Assembly (NCBI GenBank): GCA_964496495.1
Contig: CAZBZU010000045.1
Coordinates: 1 to 29,146 of the forward strand
From: JASBRS01 sp964496495
GTDB taxonomy: Bacteria; Deinococcota; Deinococci; Deinococcales; Trueperaceae
DNA: 29,146 nucleotides
Direction of reading: 5' to 3'
Positions 28,813 through 29,146 of the stretch are shown piece by piece (the stretch's first letter is position 1; each line of letters opens with the position of its first letter). Position numbers and translations under genes: made by a program. The notes below the pieces were generated by a model that did no database searches, was not told the DNA's origin, and saw nothing but the letters and a program-made list of their open reading frames with translations.

Positions 28813-28885
28813 CGTATAACCGTCGGCGCCGCCGGGGCGCATGACGCATGTCCGGGCGATGACCGCCCGGAGGGACAAAGCTCCC
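28813..28885 (-). promoter_or_regulatory. Promoter region of modABC with a DosR-like box
   Basis: On the minus strand TATACG (28818-28813) could be the -10. About 55 bp upstream is GGGAGCTTTGTCCC (28885-28872), sharing TTTGTCCC with the second box ahead of the cytochrome gene. No ModE-type palindrome is complete here. Nothing else is assignable between 28886 and 29015. Confidence 0.4.
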
Positions 28886-29015
28886 TACCCCGGCGCGGGC
28901 ACAGCCGGTACCGTCGCCCTGCACCCGAGCGCAGGCGGCCGCATGCCGCCTCCGCCGAGAGGCCGAGCGCCTCTCCGGGGCCGCCTGGGAACCCGGGCGA
29001 CCTGCCGTTATCGCA

Positions 29016-29041
29016 AAGGGACTGCTCCAGGGCAGTCCCTT
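29016..29041. terminator. Rho-independent terminator-like hairpin
   Basis: AAGGGACTGC and GCAGTCCCTT form a perfect 10-bp stem with loop TCCAGG, followed on the plus strand by CTTTC. It has the best terminator shape in the window. It probably ends a gene that lies to the right on the minus strand or insulates the mod promoter. Confidence 0.65.
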
Positions 29042-29044
29042 CTT

Positions 29045-29146
29045 TCGTTGGAACGCGGCGAGGCGGGTGACGCGAGCGTGGCGGGGGTGGTGGAAGCCGG
29101 CAATCGATTCGTGAGGACGAAGCGGTCCGCAAGGCGGCCTGCAGCT
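29045..29146. other. Unassigned right edge
   Basis: The last 100 bases show open frames on both strands but no start, motif or domain that lets me assign a gene. A gene may begin or end here beyond the window. Confidence 0.3.

Noticed and set aside
28811..28820. ModE operator upstream of modA (ATCGTATAAC)
   Set aside because: Only a partial half-site resemblance and no paired half-site; better explained as a -10 box.
28730..28924. N-terminal extension of modA
   Set aside because: The signal peptide starts at GTG 28729 with GGAGGT upstream; the extension is arginine-rich and covers the promoter.

Overview
The window is very GC-rich and gene-dense. It looks like a scaffold of a sulfur-metabolising bacterium, possibly a metagenome assembly, because it carries two 100-base N runs. 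Several promoters show actinobacterial-style -10 boxes of the TANNNT type, moaC appears leaderless, and two inverted repeats resemble DosR boxes. I therefore lean towards an actinobacterial lineage such as Thermoleophilia, but the sequence alone does not settle the taxon.

Region 1 (1-8.4 kb, + strand) is a dissimilatory sulfite reductase operon: the tail of an upstream gene (probably dsrK), then dsrJ, dsrO, dsrP, dsrA, dsrB, dsrD, dsrL and dsrN. DsrD points to the reductive direction or to disproportionation. No dsrEFH or dsrC lies in the window. A DUF1634-TauE/SafE sulfite-exporter-like protein, a standalone DUF1634 paralogue and an unknown secreted protein follow (8.5-10.8 kb).

Region 2 (10.8-15.5 kb, - strand) is headed by a PPC/DUF296 protein and an Ldh_2-family dehydrogenase, followed by a truncated threonine-dehydratase-like remnant. 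It ends in siroheme synthesis genes: a Met8-type dehydrogenase and CbiX (probably fused across a gap), then a CobA-HemD fusion. Siroheme is the prosthetic group of DsrAB, so regions 1 and 2 fit together.

Region 3 (15.6-19.8 kb, + strand) holds a flavodoxin, a small lipoprotein, a tandem-SHOCT membrane protein and an OmpR/BaeS-type two-component pair. The histidine kinase has an unusual N-terminus made of three successive short-repeat families; the first is interrupted by an assembly gap. Three TTCAC boxes in 11-bp register upstream of the SHOCT gene look like the regulator's operator.

Region 4 (19.9-28.7 kb) is a molybdenum module: a polyferredoxin, moaC and mobA (+), a Tat-exported TorA/DorA-type S- or N-oxide reductase (-), a divergent SH3-cytochrome c whose heme domain resembles the C-terminal domain of TorC (+), and the modABC molybdate importer (-). 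The genes supply Mo import, cofactor maturation, the molybdoenzyme and its probable electron donor. Similar GTCCC inverted-repeat sites lie upstream of both the cytochrome and modA, suggesting shared control. A strong hairpin terminator lies near the right end.
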